From Winogradskyella sp. (lineage in GTDB: Bacteria; Bacteroidota; Bacteroidia; Flavobacteriales; Flavobacteriaceae), in contig NZ_JABSSU010000004.1 of assembly GCF_013213835.1 (NCBI RefSeq), forward strand, positions 310,001-374,000: a stretch of 64,000 nucleotides of DNA, in the 5' to 3' direction. Of the stretch, positions 7,999 through 15,478 are shown in pieces. The position numbers were made by a program, and so were the translations under genes. The notes below the pieces were generated by a model. That model saw only the letters and a list, made by a program, of their open reading frames with translations, did not search any database and was not told the origin of the DNA. Within the stretch, counting starts at the first letter, position 1; each line of letters starts with the position of its first letter.

Positions 7999-9552
7999 AT
8001 GTATCTAAAACGAATTATTGCTTTAATAGTTTTTTCAAGCTCCTTATTATTACCAGCACAAATCAAGTCAAAAGACATAGACAAACTTGTTGAAGAGACA
8101 CTAACAACCTTTGATGTTCCTGGTATATCTGTTGGGGTTTTAAAAGATGGCGAATTAGTGTACGCCAAAGGTCATGGAGTACGTTCGTTATCGACTCAAA
8201 AAACTATGAATGAAGAAACACTAGTTGGTGTCGCTTCAAACAGTAAAGGATTTACTTGTTTTGCACTTGCCATGATGGTAGATGAAGGTAAATTAAATTG
8301 GGATGACCCAGTAAGAAAACACATCCCAGAGTTTCAATTACATGATCCTTGGGTTACAGCACATTTTACAGTTAGAGATTTAGTAACACACCGAAGCGGC
8401 ATGGGTTTAGGTGCTGGTGATTTAATGTTTTTTCCTGAAGGCAATGATTTCACAGTTGAAGATATTATTAATAACGTTAGGTATCTAGAACCTGAAACAT
8501 CTTTTAGGAGTAAGTTTGCTTACAATAATAACATGTTCATTATTGCTGGCGAAGTTCTTAAGCGTGTGAGTGGATTGTCTTGGGAGGAATTTATTGAAAC
8601 AAAGATCATGAAGCCTGTCGGCATGAAAAATAGCAAAGCTTCATACAATAGAGTCACTGATAAAAGTAACATTATTGAAGCACATACTAGAGCAGATGGA
8701 AAAGTGATTCAAATACCTCATGATTGGAGTGAAACGGCTAATGCGGCTGGTGGTATAGTCAGTAATGTGCCAGACATGTTAACCTGGGCAAAATTTTTAA
8801 TGAATGATGCGGTAACAGAAAGTGGTGAACGTTTACTTGATGCTAAATTATTTCACGAATTATGGCAACTGCAAACGCCATTGAGTGTTAGACCCAATGA
8901 TTCTTACAATTCCAACTTTAGAGGTTACGGATTGGGTTGGTTTGTTACAGATGTTAAAGGTGGATATAAACAAGTCTATCATACAGGTGGATTAATTGGT
9001 ACAGTAACGCAGTTTACCATGATTCCAGATTTAGACTTAGCCATTGTGGTACTGACCAATCAGATGAATGGTTCTGCCTTTACCACTATCACAAACACCA
9101 TTAAAGATAGCTATTTAGGTTATGAAGATAGACATTGGTTATCGCGACTTGGAAAAGGTAATGCAGATTACTTAAAGTACAACGATAGTATTAAAGCTGA
9201 GGTATTTGCTCAAGTTGAGAAAATGAAAACGAATGCAAACTTGCCAAAACCTGAGCAGATCAAAGGAACATACATAGATGACTGGTTTGGCGATATTGTT
9301 ATTTCTCATGATGGGTCAGGTTATAAAATTAAGTGTGAAAGATCATCAAGATTATTTGGGGAGTTATTACCTTACAATGCGACAACTTATGTTGCTAAAT
9401 GGAATGATCGTAGTTATGATGCCGATGTCTTTGTGCAATTTACATTTAATGAAAAAGGTATCGCGCAATCTGCTACAATGAAATACATTGCTCCAATCAC
9501 AGATTTCAGTTTCGACTTTCATGATTTAGAACTTAAAAGAACTTCAAATTGA
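7999..9552 (+). CDS. class C beta-lactamase-family serine hydrolase
   Basis: 517 residues with an N-terminal signal peptide (MYLKRIIALIVFSSSLLLPA). The catalytic S-x-x-K is SNSK (S80, K83), the second motif is YNN (Y175, N177), and the third is HTGG in QVYHTGGLIG. These define the class C/esterase B/D-aminopeptidase fold. The extra C-terminal 130 residues (from about GTYIDDWFGDIVI) look like the DUF3471-type beta domain often fused to these enzymes. Likely a periplasmic esterase or peptidase rather than a resistance beta-lactamase. It heads a tight operon: brnQ overlaps its stop codon by 4 bases. Confidence 0.9.
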   Translation: MYLKRIIALIVFSSSLLLPAQIKSKDIDKLVEETLTTFDVPGISVGVLKDGELVYAKGHGVRSLSTQKTMNEETLVGVASNSKGFTCFALAMMVDEGKLNWDDPVRKHIPEFQLHDPWVTAHFTVRDLVTHRSGMGLGAGDLMFFPEGNDFTVEDIINNVRYLEPETSFRSKFAYNNNMFIIAGEVLKRVSGLSWEEFIETKIMKPVGMKNSKASYNRVTDKSNIIEAHTRADGKVIQIPHDWSETANAAGGIVSNVPDMLTWAKFLMNDAVTESGERLLDAKLFHELWQLQTPLSVRPNDSYNSNFRGYGLGWFVTDVKGGYKQVYHTGGLIGTVTQFTMIPDLDLAIVVLTNQMNGSAFTTITNTIKDSYLGYEDRHWLSRLGKGNADYLKYNDSIKAEVFAQVEKMKTNANLPKPEQIKGTYIDDWFGDIVISHDGSGYKIKCERSSRLFGELLPYNATTYVAKWNDRSYDADVFVQFTFNEKGIAQSATMKYIAPITDFSFDFHDLELKRTSN

Positions 9553-10826
9553 TAAAGACCAAGGAAATTTGGATGAGTGGCCTTGCGCTATTCTCAATGT
9601 TCTTTGGAGCAGGAAATTTAATCTTGCCGCCTTTACTAGGACTAAAAGCTCAAGATGATTGGTTTATTGTAGTACTAGGCTTTGCGATTACAGCAGTTGT
9701 TATACCTATAATGGCGATATATGCGCATGCAAGGTTACAGGGAACATTATATGATTTTGGAAAAAAAGTATCACCAAAATTTAGCGTGCTTTATTGTTTG
9801 TTAATCTATATCATTGCCATTGCACTTCCTGCACCTCGAACTGCATCAGTAACCCACGAAATGGCTATTGCACCATTTTTTGAGAGCTCTACACTTTTAA
9901 CTAGCACTGTTTATTTTGGCTTAGTGTTACTTTTTGTTTTAAACCGATCTCGAGTACTTAGTATTCTAGGAAAATTTTTGACACCATTTATTGTTTGTAT
10001 TCTGTTGCTTATTATAGTATTAGGTTTAGCTTCTGAGACTGCAGCACTTCAAAACGGTACATTTAAAGCACCTTTAGTCGAAGGTATTTTAGAAGGCTAC
10101 CAAACATTTGATGCTATTGGCGGAGTTGTTGTTGGTGCTGTGTTAATTGTATCATTAAAAATAAGAGGTTATCACACTTTTGAAGCTAAGAAAAGTCTCA
10201 TTATAAAATCTGGAATTATCGCTGGTGTTGGATTGATCATAATTTATGCCGGATTAATTCTATTGGGTGCTGTATTTAGTCATCAATTTGAAGCAGATAT
10301 TGATAGAACCGTTTTACTTTCAGGCTTAAGTGAAAAGACTTTAGGCCATATCGGATCAACCTTTTTAAGTGTTTTAGTAGCCTTGGCATGTTTTACGACA
10401 GCTGTAGGTATTGTTACTGGCACTGCTGATTACTTTAAAGGCTTGTTTAAAGAATCACAATTGGCCTATATAATAACAGCAATAATAGGATGCATAATAG
10501 GTGTTATTGTTGGTAGTTTTAATGTTGAATTTATTATTGAACTTGCGGTACCAGCTTTAATGTTTATTTATCCAATAACCATCGTACTTATTATTTTAAA
10601 TGTGCTACCAAAACAATATAATACACCATTGATTTTTAGGTCTGTTGTTGTCGTAACAGCAATTTTCAGTATTCCCGATTTTTTAAGTGTTTTGGGTTAT
10701 GCAGCGCATATAGAATTTCTTACTGAAAGCATTCCTCTAGCATCGCATAGTTTAGGTTGGGTTTTACCAGCTATTATTACTTTTGTCATCGCTATTATTT
10801 TTCAATCTAAACAAAATGTGGCCTGA
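9549..10826 (+). CDS. brnQ: branched-chain amino acid transporter, LIVCS/BrnQ family
   Basis: 425 residues, about 12 membrane segments. The opening SGLALFSMFFGAGNLILPP is the family signature. It probably imports Leu/Ile/Val with Na+ or H+. The start is a TTG at 9549 that overlaps the stop of the previous gene. I prefer it to the ATG at 9573 because the intervening KTKEIW belongs to the conserved leader of the family, and the overlap allows coupled translation. The 3' end shares one base (TGATG) with the downstream methylase. Both neighbours are therefore probably translated from the same mRNA. Confidence 0.92.
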   Translation: MIKTKEIWMSGLALFSMFFGAGNLILPPLLGLKAQDDWFIVVLGFAITAVVIPIMAIYAHARLQGTLYDFGKKVSPKFSVLYCLLIYIIAIALPAPRTASVTHEMAIAPFFESSTLLTSTVYFGLVLLFVLNRSRVLSILGKFLTPFIVCILLLIIVLGLASETAALQNGTFKAPLVEGILEGYQTFDAIGGVVVGAVLIVSLKIRGYHTFEAKKSLIIKSGIIAGVGLIIIYAGLILLGAVFSHQFEADIDRTVLLSGLSEKTLGHIGSTFLSVLVALACFTTAVGIVTGTADYFKGLFKESQLAYIITAIIGCIIGVIVGSFNVEFIIELAVPALMFIYPITIVLIILNVLPKQYNTPLIFRSVVVVTAIFSIPDFLSVLGYAAHIEFLTESIPLASHSLGWVLPAIITFVIAIIFQSKQNVA

Positions 10827-11530
10827 TGAAATACATGGGAAGCAAGGCACGTTTTGCCAAAGATTTACTACCAATTATTCTGAAGGACAGAACAGCTAAT
10901 CAAACTTATATTGAACCTTTTGCTGGCGGCATGAATATGATTGATAAGGTTGATGGTATCCGTATAGCAAATGATCAGCATGAAGAATTGATGGCGATGT
11001 GGCAGGCTTTGATTTATGATAAATGGGATCCTCCACAATCAGTTTCTGAAGAAGCATACAAGGATATCAAATACAATCAAGACAAATATCCAAAGTATTT
11101 GGTAGGTTATGTAGGCTTTAATTCGTTTGGTGGTAAATGGTTTGCAGGGTACAGAAGAGATAAAGAAGGCAAGCGTGATTATTGGGGAGAACACTACCGC
11201 AATATTACCAAACAAGTTCCTAAACTAGATGGTGTTTTATTGTCTTGTAAATCTTACAACGAATTAGAAATTCCTGAAAATAGTATTGTGTATTGCGATC
11301 CTCCTTATGCATCAACAACAAAATATCGTGACGCATTTGATCATGACCAGTTTTGGGAATGGTGTAGACAACAAAGCAAAGCAGGACACCGAGTTTTTAT
11401 AAGTGAATACAATGCACCAGACGACTTTGAATGTATTTGGGAAAAAGGTGCAAAAACAACCTTCTCTTGGCATGCTGAAAATTTAGCACCTAAAGAAAGT
11501 GTAGAGCGTTTGTTTGTTTTTAAAGTTTGA
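10826..11530 (+). CDS. orphan DNA N6-adenine methyltransferase (Dam-like)
   Basis: 234 residues. It opens with KYMGSKARFAKDLLPII, the N-terminal motif of D12/Dam-type enzymes, then PFAGG (31-35) for S-adenosylmethionine, and DPPY at 158-161 for catalysis. It is short for Dam (about 270) and the SAM motif has GGM where GGG is commoner. No restriction endonuclease lies beside it, so it is an orphan. It is coupled to brnQ by a TGATG junction, an odd partner. The region before the palindromic repeat at 11540 holds no further gene. The target sequence is not predictable by eye; GATC would be the default guess. Confidence 0.85.
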   Translation: MKYMGSKARFAKDLLPIILKDRTANQTYIEPFAGGMNMIDKVDGIRIANDQHEELMAMWQALIYDKWDPPQSVSEEAYKDIKYNQDKYPKYLVGYVGFNSFGGKWFAGYRRDKEGKRDYWGEHYRNITKQVPKLDGVLLSCKSYNELEIPENSIVYCDPPYASTTKYRDAFDHDQFWEWCRQQSKAGHRVFISEYNAPDDFECIWEKGAKTTFSWHAENLAPKESVERLFVFKV

Positions 11531-11539
11531 CACTTTGTC

Positions 11540-11643
11540 CGTCACTTCGAGTGAATTTAAAAGATGACGTCTTTTAAATTAGTATCGAGAAGTTAAATGG
11601 TTCTCGATACAATTTTTGTCGCCAAAAATTACGCGAACAGACG
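11540..11643. repeat. palindromic intergenic repeat, family A, copy 1
   Basis: Outer arm CGTCACTTCGAGTG at 11540-11553 pairs with a degenerate TACGCGAACAGACG ending at 11643. An inner stem TATCGAGAA (11583-11591) and TTCTCGATA (11601-11609) is perfect. It fills the gap between the convergent methylase and ACT-like genes, so it may also act as a bidirectional terminator. Confidence 0.75.
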
Positions 11644-11646
11644 ATT

Positions 11647-12300
11647 TTATCCGTTATTCAAACTTTTAATAGCGGAAAATGCCTGATCTACCAAATGATT
11701 TTCAACCAAAACCGTAAACTCATTAGTTGTTGAAATCACTTCGTATAGTGATATGCCTTCCCAAGCAAAACGCTTAAAAATCTGATAATACAAGCCAGAA
11801 ATCTTAGAGTTATTTTCTGGCAGACGAATACTTATAGCAGATAAATTATCTTGAGAACCAATCATGTTTTCGTCTTTAAAACAGTCTAAAACTTTTTGTT
11901 GTTCAGAAGTTGAAACCACAATATTACTTTCATAAATACCTCTAGAAAACCCATAAAAAGCTCTTGGATTAAAGTTCTCTAAAACTTTAGCATGACTTTC
12001 AATCAGGGTGTTGGAGTTCTGAAAGGTGTAATCCACTAAATTAGAACGTACTGTGATATCACCAAGCGATTTTAATACCGATTTTAATTGATGCGATTGA
12101 CGTAAGTGTGTTGGTGGATTATAGCGACGTAATGCCATCATAATAGCTCCGGTCTTCACAGGTTTACGCAACATATCACTAATTGGCTTTTGAAGCTCTT
12201 CGGATAATGCCGAAAAGTTAATGATGTTTCTAAAAAGCGCTTCTTCTAAAAAGGGTTGTTTTATCAGTATTTCTTCAACACAAGAGGCAATAGTCTTCAT
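11647..12300 (-). CDS. ACT-like domain protein divergent from aspartate kinase
   Basis: 217 residues, no signal peptide. The N-terminal 60 residues form a helical stretch (SALSEELQKPISDMLRKP). The C-terminal part, about 150-215, reads ISIRLPENNSKISGLYYQIF, then EGISLYEVISTTNEFTVLV and VDQAFSAI. This is the beta-alpha-beta pattern of an ACT regulatory domain as found at the end of aspartate kinases. The gene is divergent from lysC with only 106 bases between the starts. No catalytic motif is seen. I infer a free-standing amino-acid-sensing or regulatory partner of the kinase, but no function is demonstrated for it. Confidence 0.7.
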   Translation of the reverse strand: MKTIASCVEEILIKQPFLEEALFRNIINFSALSEELQKPISDMLRKPVKTGAIMMALRRYNPPTHLRQSHQLKSVLKSLGDITVRSNLVDYTFQNSNTLIESHAKVLENFNPRAFYGFSRGIYESNIVVSTSEQQKVLDCFKDENMIGSQDNLSAISIRLPENNSKISGLYYQIFKRFAWEGISLYEVISTTNEFTVLVENHLVDQAFSAIKSLNNG

Positions 12301-12329
12301 AGCTTATGTTATATAATTAACAATATGTG

Positions 12330-12337
12330 CAAAAATA
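12330..12337 (-). promoter_or_regulatory. -7 element for the ACT-like gene
   Basis: Minus-strand TATTTTTG fits TAnnTTTG, 29 bases upstream of the start at 12300. No matching -33 TTG found. Confidence 0.45.
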
Positions 12338-12358
12338 AACTAATTCTTTGATTTTTTA

Positions 12359-12387
12359 TTGATTAGAATCCATGTAAAATAATTTTG
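12359..12387 (+). promoter_or_regulatory. lysC promoter
   Basis: TTG at 12359-12361 and TAATTTTG at 12380-12387, separated by 18 bases, match the Bacteroidota -33/-7 arrangement. It ends 19 bases before the ATG. Confidence 0.6.
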
Positions 12388-12406
12388 CTTTCAAAATAGA
12401 TGATAT

Positions 12407-13735
12407 ATGAATGTTTTAAAGTTTGGTGGTACATCAGTAGGTTCTGTGGTAAACATGAACCATGTAAAGGAGATTATTTCAGATGGAGATAGAAAAATAG
12501 TGGTGTTATCTGCCATGTCTGGTACGACGAATGCCTTAATTGATATTTCTGAAACCTTAAAAACAGGTCGTACAAGCGATGCAGTGCATCACATAAAAAC
12601 GCTAAGAAACACCTATGTTGAACGCGTAAATGATTTGCTACGAGATGAACATTTGCGAGCTGAGGTTGTTGATTATGTTCAAAATGTATTTAATGGTTTA
12701 GTGGAGCACATACGGCAACCGTATTCACAACAAACGCATAACAATATTGTAGCTTGTGGTGAGCTCTTATCCACCTATATGTTTAGTCGGTTTTTGCAAC
12801 AAGAAGGTATTAATGCAGAATTATTACCAGCATTAGAATTTATGCGCATCGATGTCACTAAAGAACCCGATAACTTCTACATTAAACAAAATCTAGAAAG
12901 TCTCATTAATACGTTACCAGAAGCTGACATATATATTACACAAGGTTTTATTTGTTTGGATTCTATTGGAAATATAACAAATTTACAACGTGGTGGATCT
13001 GACTATACCGCAACCATTATTGGTGCGGCAATAGAAGCTGAAGAAGTCCAAATCTGGACAGACATCGACGGATTTCATAATAACGATCCACGTTTTGTAA
13101 ATGAAACCACAGCACTATCGTATTTATCGTATGATGAAGCTGCTGAGTTGGCTTATTTTGGTGCTAAGATTTTACATCCGCAAACGGTAATGCCTGTTAG
13201 GCAATTAGACATTCCATTACGATTAAATAATACCATGCAGCCCGATGCTCATGGGACTTTAATTACTAATCAAATTCATGGAGATGGTATTAAAGCGATT
13301 GCGGCTAAAGATGGTATTACAGCAATTAAAATTAAGTCAGTAAGAATGTTATTGGCACATGGTTTTCTTAAAAAAGTATTTGAAGTTTTTGAACGCTACG
13401 AAACGCCAATTGATATGATTACAACTTCCGAAATTGCTGTGTCTTTAACCATAGACGACACTACAAATCTTGAAGCCATTACCAACGAGCTGTGGCAATT
13501 TGCAACCGTTGAGATTGATAACGACATGAGTATTATTTGCTTGGTTGGTAACCAAATTATGCATCACCAAGATACTCCACAATTATTCCAGGTATTAAAA
13601 GATGTTAATGTACGTATGATTGCTTATGGTGGTAGCAATAATAATATTTCACTTCTTGTAAATACTAGCGATAAACTAGACAGTTTACAAAAATTGCAGC
13701 ATTATGTTTTTGAGGGAGAAGTTGAGTTTGTTTAG
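12407..13735 (+). CDS. lysC: aspartate kinase
   Basis: 442 residues, close to the 449 of the lysine-type enzyme. It phosphorylates L-aspartate, the first step to lysine, threonine, methionine and diaminopimelate. KFGGTSVG is at residues 5-12, a GGSDYTAT segment follows near 200, and DGFHNNDPR binds nucleotide. The C-terminal part has two ACT repeats, beginning with IKIKSVRMLLAHGFLKKVF and DMITTSEIAVSLT, as in feedback-inhibited AKIII. It is monofunctional (no homoserine dehydrogenase domain). It converges with pepP with 3 bases between, and is divergent from an ACT-like protein that may modulate it. Confidence 0.93.
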   Translation: MNVLKFGGTSVGSVVNMNHVKEIISDGDRKIVVLSAMSGTTNALIDISETLKTGRTSDAVHHIKTLRNTYVERVNDLLRDEHLRAEVVDYVQNVFNGLVEHIRQPYSQQTHNNIVACGELLSTYMFSRFLQQEGINAELLPALEFMRIDVTKEPDNFYIKQNLESLINTLPEADIYITQGFICLDSIGNITNLQRGGSDYTATIIGAAIEAEEVQIWTDIDGFHNNDPRFVNETTALSYLSYDEAAELAYFGAKILHPQTVMPVRQLDIPLRLNNTMQPDAHGTLITNQIHGDGIKAIAAKDGITAIKIKSVRMLLAHGFLKKVFEVFERYETPIDMITTSEIAVSLTIDDTTNLEAITNELWQFATVEIDNDMSIICLVGNQIMHHQDTPQLFQVLKDVNVRMIAYGGSNNNISLLVNTSDKLDSLQKLQHYVFEGEVEFV

Positions 13736-13738
13736 AAT

Positions 13739-15031
13739 TTAAGAATTCATCAACTCTTCAATCTCTTCAACTTCAATAGGAATATTGCGCATCAGGTTAA
13801 AAGGTTCACCAGAAGCTTGTACAACCACATCGTCTTCTAGTCTAATACCAAAACCTTCATCCGGGATATAAATACCAGGTTCTATGGTAAAGACCATATT
13901 AGCTTGCATAGGTTCGTGTAGTAATCCATAATCGTGTGTGTCTAATCCCATATGATGAGACGTACCATGCATAAAGTACTTTTTGTAAGCTGGCCAATCT
14001 GGGTTTTCGTTTTGTACATCGGCTTTGTCAATAAGTCCTAAACCGAGTAATTCAGATGTCATAAGTTTACCAACTTCAACATGATATTCTGCCCAAAGTG
14101 TGCCTGGTACTAATAGTTTTGTGACTTCATTTTTAACGCGTAATACGGCATTATACACTGCTTTTTGTCTATCGGTAAATTTCCCAGAAACCGGAATGGT
14201 ACGCGTCATATCACTAGAATAGTTGGCATATTCTGCACCAACGTCCATTAAAATTAAATCACCAGCTTTACATTGCTGATTGTTTTCTATATAGTGTAAG
14301 ACATTAGCATTATTACCAGAAGCTACAATTGGTGTGTAAGCAAAGCCTTTAGAACGGTTATTTAAAAACTCGTGCATGTATTCTGCTTCAATATTGTATT
14401 CCCAAACACCAGGTTTTACAAATCCTAGGACACGTTTAAAGCCTTTTTCGGTAATATCGCAGGCCTTTTGTATGAGGTCAAGTTCTATTTGGTCTTTTAC
14501 AGAACGTAAGCGTTGTAAAATAGGATTACTTTTTGCTACAGAATGTGCAGGGTACTTTTGTAATAACCATTTGGTAAAACGTGCTTCGCGCGTTTCAGTT
14601 TCAACATTGGCTCTGTAATGTTCATTGGTATTGATGTAAACCGTATCGGCTAAAGCCATCATTTCTGCCATGACTTTTTCTAAGTCTTGCAACCAATACA
14701 CGGTTTTGATGCCGCTAGTTTCAAAAGCTTTGTCTTTGGTGAGTTTTTCGCCTTCCCAAATGGCAATATGTTCATTGGTTTCTCTTAAAAAAAGAACTTC
14801 TCTTAAATGTGTTTTCGGACAGTCTGGAAATAATACTAAGACACTTTCTTCTTGGTCTACACCACTTAAATAGAAAATATCTCTATGCTGTTCAAAAGGT
14901 AAGGTACTATCTGCACTTACCGGATAAATATCGTTTGAATTAAACACCGCTAAGCTGTTTGCTTGCATGGCTGCCGCAAAGTTTTTACGGTTTTTTATAA
15001 AGAGATTATGGTCTATTAAGTCGTATTTCAT
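13739..15031 (-). CDS. pepP: Xaa-Pro aminopeptidase (aminopeptidase P, M24B)
   Basis: 430 residues, the standard length. It removes the N-terminal residue before a proline, in the cytoplasm with two Mn ions. The N-terminal creatinase-like domain (FEQHRDIFYLSGVDQEES) is followed by the pita-bread domain. Metal ligands visible are the two D of LMDVGAEYANYSSDMTRT, H in GTSHHMGLDTHD, E in FTIEPGIYIP and E in IRLEDDVVV. All five expected ligands are present, so it should be active. It faces lysC tail to tail with a 3-base gap, and no hairpin terminator is visible between them. Confidence 0.93.
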   Translation of the reverse strand: MKYDLIDHNLFIKNRKNFAAAMQANSLAVFNSNDIYPVSADSTLPFEQHRDIFYLSGVDQEESVLVLFPDCPKTHLREVLFLRETNEHIAIWEGEKLTKDKAFETSGIKTVYWLQDLEKVMAEMMALADTVYINTNEHYRANVETETREARFTKWLLQKYPAHSVAKSNPILQRLRSVKDQIELDLIQKACDITEKGFKRVLGFVKPGVWEYNIEAEYMHEFLNNRSKGFAYTPIVASGNNANVLHYIENNQQCKAGDLILMDVGAEYANYSSDMTRTIPVSGKFTDRQKAVYNAVLRVKNEVTKLLVPGTLWAEYHVEVGKLMTSELLGLGLIDKADVQNENPDWPAYKKYFMHGTSHHMGLDTHDYGLLHEPMQANMVFTIEPGIYIPDEGFGIRLEDDVVVQASGEPFNLMRNIPIEVEEIEELMNS

Positions 15032-15478
15032 TTGGTAGTTATTTATTGTTTTAATTTGGTCAAATGTTATGCTTCATTTAAGTTATTCGAATCCAAGACA
15101 CTTAAAGTTTTTAGCATTTCATTTTAGAAAATGTATTTATTATTTAGATAATACTTTAACGTCAGTTCGAGTGGTTTTCTTGAATTGCGATTTCCGTGAA
15201 ATTCAAGGAAATTGTATCGAGAATAGGTATAGTCTCAAAATTTCTATTCTCGATAAAAATTTTTGAAAAGTCAAAATTTCACTCGAATTGACGAAATTTT
15301 AGAGGTTCACATTCACAGACTTTAAAAGCCTAAACTTGACTATAAAGCATCTTTTTTCAAAAATAAACAATCCAATCGTCAGTCAAAACATTGAATGGTA
15401 AAATCTGTTAAACTTTGCCATGAGATTTTGATGCGTTTTTGATAATGGTTAATTTACCATGACTTAAAACTAACCAAC
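15032..15478. other. 447-base intergenic region without a convincing gene
   Basis: The pepP start (minus) and the BNR-protein start (plus) diverge here. The centre is occupied by the family A palindromic repeat at 15160-15293. A 65-codon open frame at 15069-15266 runs through the repeat and has no recognisable composition or start context; I do not call it. The last 180 bases presumably hold the promoter of the downstream gene, but I see no exact TAnnTTTG. Confidence 0.6.
15160..15293. repeat. palindromic intergenic repeat, family A, copy 2
   Basis: Outer arms CGTCAGTTCGAGTG (15160-15173) and CACTCGAATTGACG (15280-15293) are complementary at 13 of 14 positions. A middle pair TTTCTTGAATT/AATTCAAGGAAA sits in the left half. 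The inner stem TATCGAGAATAG (15215-15226) pairs perfectly with CTATTCTCGATA (15244-15255). Confidence 0.8.

Noticed and set aside
10826..11530. Restriction-modification system
   Set aside because: Only the methylase is present; neighbours are a transporter and an ACT-like protein, with no nuclease.
15069..15266. 65-codon open frame upstream of the BNR gene
   Set aside because: It runs through the family A palindromic repeat, has no start context and no recognisable protein features.
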